Shown piece by piece: positions 61,083 through 64,000 of a stretch of 64,000 nucleotides of DNA; positions within the stretch are counted from its first letter, which is position 1, and the number at the start of each line of letters is the position of its first letter. A program made the translations under genes and the position numbers. The stretch is taken from assembly GCA_022600345.1 (NCBI GenBank), contig JAHZKP010000105.1, positions 1-64,000 of the forward strand. Direction: 5' to 3'. Source of the DNA: Alphaproteobacteria bacterium. Its GTDB lineage: Bacteria; Pseudomonadota; Alphaproteobacteria; Rhizobiales; Hyphomicrobiaceae. Below the pieces are notes generated by a model. That model was given only the letters and a program-made list of their open reading frames with translations, searched no databases and was not told the origin of the DNA.

Positions 61083-61556
61083 ATGGGGAAAGGACTACAC
61101 ACTGATTTCTTGACCAGCGAAGCGGCATATGCGGCTACAAAGAAATTTTGGTCGGACTTGTTTGAAGAGTGTATTACCGAAGTCTCGGGTGCAGGCGAAT
61201 GGCATACAATCTGGAACTTCGATCCAAGAGAGGAAGTGCAAAACTATGCTCGCCTTGGTGGACTGCGTCCAATAGTGAGCCGTGTATCAGGCGAACGGGC
61301 ACGCCTTTTGATGATCAATCAGATCGATCCTGGACCGTCCGCCCCTGACGATAACGTGCCAAAGACCTTCGATACGGCACTGGAAAGAGCTCCGTGGGAG
61401 ACTGGGTATACCAACGGCGATGTAGAAACGCTTCGAATACACTTAATTTTAAGTGACGAGTCTCTTCCCATCGCAAGAGACTTGGTAAAACGTTGGATCG
61501 ACCCATCCACGAGATATCAGGATATGAAAGCAAAGTTGGCAGCTCTAGTGTTTTAG
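61083..61556 (+). CDS. Candidate immunity protein, unknown family
   Basis: A 157-residue soluble protein (MGKGLHTDFLTSEAAYAATK; EEVQNYARLGGLRPIVSRVS; WETGYTNGDVETLRIHLILS), AT-richer than the chromosome. It begins four bases after the stop of the toxin-tip frame, the position of an immunity gene. No family recognised. The intact frame despite doubtful expression of the toxin suggests selection for protection. Confidence 0.6.
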   Translation: MGKGLHTDFLTSEAAYAATKKFWSDLFEECITEVSGAGEWHTIWNFDPREEVQNYARLGGLRPIVSRVSGERARLLMINQIDPGPSAPDDNVPKTFDTALERAPWETGYTNGDVETLRIHLILSDESLPIARDLVKRWIDPSTRYQDMKAKLAALVF

Positions 61557-61583
61557 TTGCCTCGTGCATGATGTTTCTGCCCC

Positions 61584-61780
61584 CCTTCCCGAATGTGGCG
61601 GAGCTTTAGCTTCGCCGCATAGCATCCGGCTGGGACGGTCGATCAAAGCTTTGGCTTTGAATCAACCGGCACGGGCGCATCGGCTACGAGCCGGGGAGCG
61701 CAACTTCAGCAGTATCGTCGGCTTCAACATGAGCTTGCTCAATGTTGAGCCAACAAGAAGACCAAACCAGCTTGCATGGA
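61584..61780 (+). repeat. Rhs core fragment, partial copy 2
   Basis: Shares the opening CCCTTCCCGAATG, the GCTTTAGCTTCGCCGCATAG block, the TCAAAGC/GCTTTGA hairpin (61643-61660) and the CAACAT...ATGTTG hairpin (61725-61747) with the longer copies, but lacks their WVLNNPLSYTDPSG segment. It starts 28 bases after the preceding candidate immunity gene. Confidence 0.75.
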
Positions 61781-62308
61781 TGGCCGCCTGCGCGGCCATG
61801 GCTCAAATTTTTTATCAGGAAGCCGTCCTGTCAGGCGGACGAGCAGGCGCTGGCATCCGCATGGGCGGCGCGGTTGCCGTCGCTGATGGATGGGCCTTTG
61901 CCGTTTGGGGATCTGCTTGGCATCGGTGTTTTGGTCGGTGTAATGTCAATCCCATCATCGGATGAATCTCTCTACAATTACCGCGGGGTGCAGGCCGGAC
62001 ACCCAAGGCTTGGATATGCCGAACAAGGAATTGTTTATCCCGGAGATCCGCTAGGGGATGTCACGCCGGAAGCGCATAACGAAGGTAGGGTTGCATCCAG
62101 TCCTTATACTTTTTGGACAACTAAAGAAGGTTATGCGATTGAAATGGCAAATCGACATGGCCCCGGAGGCGTGGTGCTCCGTGTGCCGCAAGCCGCGCCG
62201 CCGGCCGGCGCCACGTGGAGATGGGAGTTTTCTCCGGACAGCTTTGGCGAGAGTGAGATCCTAATGAAGGGTGTTCGACACGGAGCCGAAGTATGGCGAA
62301 GATATTAA
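61742..62308 (+). CDS. Orphan toxin tip with ADP-ribosyltransferase-like pattern
   Basis: A 188-residue frame whose first 65 residues come from the core/pre-toxin region (LMDGPLPFGDLLGIGVLVGV). The rest has NYRGVQAGHPRLGYAEQG, then SSPYTFWTTKEGYAIEMANR, GPGGVVLRVPQA and SFGESEILMKGVRHGAEVW. An arginine in YRG, an S-x-T-x-W-T strand and an E-S-E near the end give the R-S-E order of one class of ADP-ribosyltransferases; this is inference from pattern. The ATG used lies inside a hairpin and no ribosome binding site is clear. Overlaps the next gene by 16 bases. Confidence 0.55.
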   Translation: MLSQQEDQTSLHGWPPARPWLKFFIRKPSCQADEQALASAWAARLPSLMDGPLPFGDLLGIGVLVGVMSIPSSDESLYNYRGVQAGHPRLGYAEQGIVYPGDPLGDVTPEAHNEGRVASSPYTFWTTKEGYAIEMANRHGPGGVVLRVPQAAPPAGATWRWEFSPDSFGESEILMKGVRHGAEVWRRY

Positions 62309-62676
62309 AGCAACATATACTTGACCTGCCAGAGATGCAGGCTTCATCTCACTGGGTTCGAAGTGTACGCGATTTTCTAATTAGAGCGGATATGCTTCCG
62401 GTTTTCAAAAAAAAAGCAGGGACAACCACGTCAGGGGAAATTCTAAGTATCATGGAGCTTCGCAAAAAGCACTGCGAAGATATTGGCTTACCGCTTCTTG
62501 GTATTGATGAGCTTATCTTAAAGCTGCGTAATCTGCAGCCAGACGCCATTGTCAAAATTCTTGGCTATAAGAACTTTGAAGCTACCGTGCACTTGCTGTT
62601 GGATCAGGACTGTAAATCTTTGGTTGGTGCAGTTCTTATCAAAGAAGAGGACCGGGCACGGGCAAGAGGCTCATAG
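62293..62676 (+). CDS. Candidate immunity protein, unknown family
   Basis: A 127-residue, helical, charged protein (ILKQHILDLPEMQASSHWVR; EILSIMELRKKHCEDIGLPL; LLDQDCKSLVGAVLIKEEDR) overlapping the end of the preceding toxin frame by 16 bases, as immunity genes often do. AT-rich relative to the chromosome. No family recognised. Confidence 0.6.
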   Translation: MAKILKQHILDLPEMQASSHWVRSVRDFLIRADMLPVFKKKAGTTTSGEILSIMELRKKHCEDIGLPLLGIDELILKLRNLQPDAIVKILGYKNFEATVHLLLDQDCKSLVGAVLIKEEDRARARGS

Positions 62677-62731
62677 TTGACGGTAGTGGTTTTGAGTTCG
62701 CTGACCCCAGAGACAGTTTGAATTCCAATCC

Positions 62732-63474
62732 CCCTTCCCGAATGCAGCGGAGCTTTAGCTTCGCCGCATAGCGCACGGCCGGGACGGTCGATCAAAGCTT
62801 TGGCTTTGAATCGAATGGTGCGAGAACAAGCCGCCGCGCAGATCGGATATGCGGCAACTGCCGCCTTCAACAGCCACGCCCCCTCACAATCCACTTTCCC
62901 CGGGCTTGCGTGAACGAAGTTCACTACATTTGCGGCTGAGTGAGGGGGGCTGGTCCTCAACAACATGTGCCTGAGTGGGCTGGGAATGGGTTCTCAACAA
63001 CCCACTCAGCTACACCGATCCATCTGGCTTCTTCTTCTCGAAGATCTGCACGTCAACATGGGCTTGCCCAATGTTGAGCCAACAAGAAGACCACATGGGC
63101 TTGCATCTGGCGCGAACTTGTAAAGCGTCAAGCAAAACTGTGTTGAGCAAGCAAGGCGATTGGCAATTTCTTTTCCTCCGCCTTCCGCGCCATCGGCAAC
63201 ATCATAAAGAAGGCGCTGGCCAACCCGATCGTCCGCGCGGTCATTCAGATCATTGCGTGTAACCCGGTGACTGCGGCGGCGACGTGTGCGCCAACGTCAG
63301 TGGCGCTCGCCGGTGCAGGTGCATGGGCGGCTGGCTGCCCGTTCGCGGCTGTCATGAAAGCCATCGGGATCAGCTTCGCGCAGATGGCTGTATTCCACTA
63401 CGTCGGGGGAATTCTGGATGGGGTCGGCGAGCAGATGGCCGCCCTCGGTAATGCAGCGACGGCGGCTGGCTAGA
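62732..63474 (+). repeat. Rhs core fragment, copy 3 (long)
   Basis: Near-identical to 59545-60288 over about 740 bases, including WEWVLNNPLSYTDPSGFFF (from about 62981), the CAACAT...ATGTTG hairpin (63054-63076), the TCAAAGC/GCTTTGA hairpin (62792-62809) and GTGAAC/GTTCAC. Begins 56 bases after the third candidate immunity gene. Confidence 0.8.
63147..63473 (+). pseudogene. Truncated Rhs pre-toxin fragment
   Basis: Continues the frame of AFRAIGNIIKKALANPIVRA into AVFHYVGGILDGVGEQMAAL, as in the tip at 60122, but ends at TAG (63471-63473) after NAATAAG and has no toxin domain. The plus-strand array stops here; the next gene is on the minus strand 7 bases later. It looks like the scar of a lost or replaced tip. 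Confidence 0.65.
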
Positions 63475-63480
63475 TCTGCT

Positions 63481-63762
63481 CTATTCAGCAGCCAAGATCA
63501 CTATTAGGAAAAGAAGGCCAACAATTCCGCTGAGGAACGCAAGTTCCGATTGAGCACGCCGATAAAATCGCGTGCATTTTTCATCTGACGATTTAAAATC
63601 TCCATGAAAAGTCGCCCAAAAGAGACTGCCCTGAAATTTATTCAATTCATGAGGCGCCCGTTCTAATAGCAGGCGCTTCATTTCTTTCTGCCGCCGCCGC
63701 CCCCACCACCATTTGAAGGCAAAAGCCAAGGCAGGCAGAAATGCCAAAAGCCAGAAATTCAT
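63481..63762 (-). CDS. Small membrane protein, possible immunity protein
   Basis: A 93-residue protein with hydrophobic ends (FWLLAFLPALAFAFKWWWG and LAFLSGIVGLLFLIVILAAE) around a charged middle (RRRQKEMKRLLLERAPHELN), so probably two membrane helices with a cytoplasmic or periplasmic loop. It follows the minus-strand frame ending at 63809 by 46 bases, the place of an immunity gene for that protein. No family recognised; AT-rich. Confidence 0.55.
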   Translation of the reverse strand: MNFWLLAFLPALAFAFKWWWGRRRQKEMKRLLLERAPHELNKFQGSLFWATFHGDFKSSDEKCTRFYRRAQSELAFLSGIVGLLFLIVILAAE

Positions 63763-63808
63763 CCGAACTTCTCATATTTGTCAAATTGAAGTTCAATCCA
63801 TCTCTGTT

Positions 63809-64000
63809 TCATGCCGCTCTCTTATCAGGCTCTTGTTGATCATTGTCATTCGCAGCCACATAGGTGTGCAGTTCTGCGACTTCGAAGTTATAGGTGCGCC
63901 ATCCAAACACGGGAGCGGGCTGGACGAGGTTACCGGCGTCGGCAAAGGGCTCCGGCGTGATCCATTCAGCGTCTGAGTTGGCATCGCTGGCGCCGAGCAT
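63809..64000 (-). CDS. C-terminal end of a Hint-domain-like protein (cut by window edge)
   Basis: The open frame enters from beyond 64000 and ends at 63809. The visible 63 residues include WITPEPFADAGNLVQPAPVF, GWRTYNFEVAELHTYVAAND and a short polar tail DQQEPDKRAA. The YNFEVAxLHTYVA phrase is characteristic of the end of Hint (intein-like) domains, which sit before the toxin in many polymorphic toxins, though here little follows it. An internal ATG at the edge is not taken as the start. Confidence 0.5.
   Translation of the reverse strand: MLGASDANSDAEWITPEPFADAGNLVQPAPVFGWRTYNFEVAELHTYVAANDNDQQEPDKRAA

Noticed and set aside
61564-61965. 133-codon frame over the third Rhs core fragment
   Set aside because: It follows the core remnant in one frame and loses resemblance where the pre-toxin frame (61742) takes over; kept only as repeat.

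Overview
The window is about 58.7 kb of ordinary chromosome from an alphaproteobacterium, almost certainly order Hyphomicrobiales (Rhizobiales), followed by about 5 kb of accessory DNA. The placement rests on gene content: a DUF1013/TrcR cell-cycle regulator, split transhydrogenase genes pntAA-pntAB-pntB next to a tiny aa3-oxidase subunit IV gene, a Nudix-TIGR02301 pair, an HDAC-xseB-dxs cluster, two YdcH proteins, and a copy of a palindrome that is common in Rhizobiales. Genus and species cannot be read from the sequence; a Hyphomicrobium-like lineage is a guess. No rRNA, tRNA, CRISPR array or insertion sequence with a transposase was found.

Layout: 1-0.6 kb is a hairpin-rich repeat. 0.6-14.5 kb is a minus-strand housekeeping block (mutL, pgi, an M16 peptidase pair, a lipoprotein, lspA-ileS, a cation/proton antiporter, ribF, a MaoC dehydratase); ileS carries an in-frame palindromic repeat insertion. 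14.8-16 kb holds trcR with an unusual DUF2853 extension, followed by a second copy of the hairpin-rich repeat. 16.8-22.2 kb has propionyl-CoA synthetase, a second acyl-CoA synthetase and a GH3 glycosidase. 22.4-26.3 kb has two divergent YdcH genes, a CBS protein, purE-purK, rpsU and a 13-bp tandem repeat. 26.4-33.4 kb has three related alpha/beta hydrolases, a secreted HExxH protein and the pnt operon. 33.7-35.5 kb holds two tandem paralogous secreted proteins of unknown function. 36.5-46.4 kb has dxs, xseB, an HDAC-family hydrolase, an acyl-CoA oxidation cluster and a Sua5 protein. 46.4-58.7 kb holds a Clp-N/coiled-coil protein, an HMCES-like protein, Nudix-TIGR02301, a LysE exporter, an L,D-transpeptidase, an NrtR-like regulator, the ygfZ-tag-HD operon and a dihydroorotase.

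The accessory region, 58.74 kb to the end, looks like an array of displaced Rhs-type polymorphic toxin tips, each followed by a small AT-richer candidate immunity gene, with units separated by copies of the same Rhs core fragment (59545-60288, 61584-61780, 62732-63474). The first tip is a decayed HYD1-type ADP-ribosyltransferase with a DUF6881-like immunity gene; the second is unrecognised; the third has an R-S-E ADP-ribosyltransferase-like pattern; the fourth is cut short. At the right edge a minus-strand pair begins (end of a Hint-like protein plus a small membrane protein). No complete rhs gene is in the window. This array, and three hairpins within the core copies that show a compensatory base change, are the most interesting features.

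Start codons were often moved downstream of the longest open frame where a Shine-Dalgarno sequence, family N-terminus or ATGA overlap supported it. Function calls rest on recognised motifs, not on searches.
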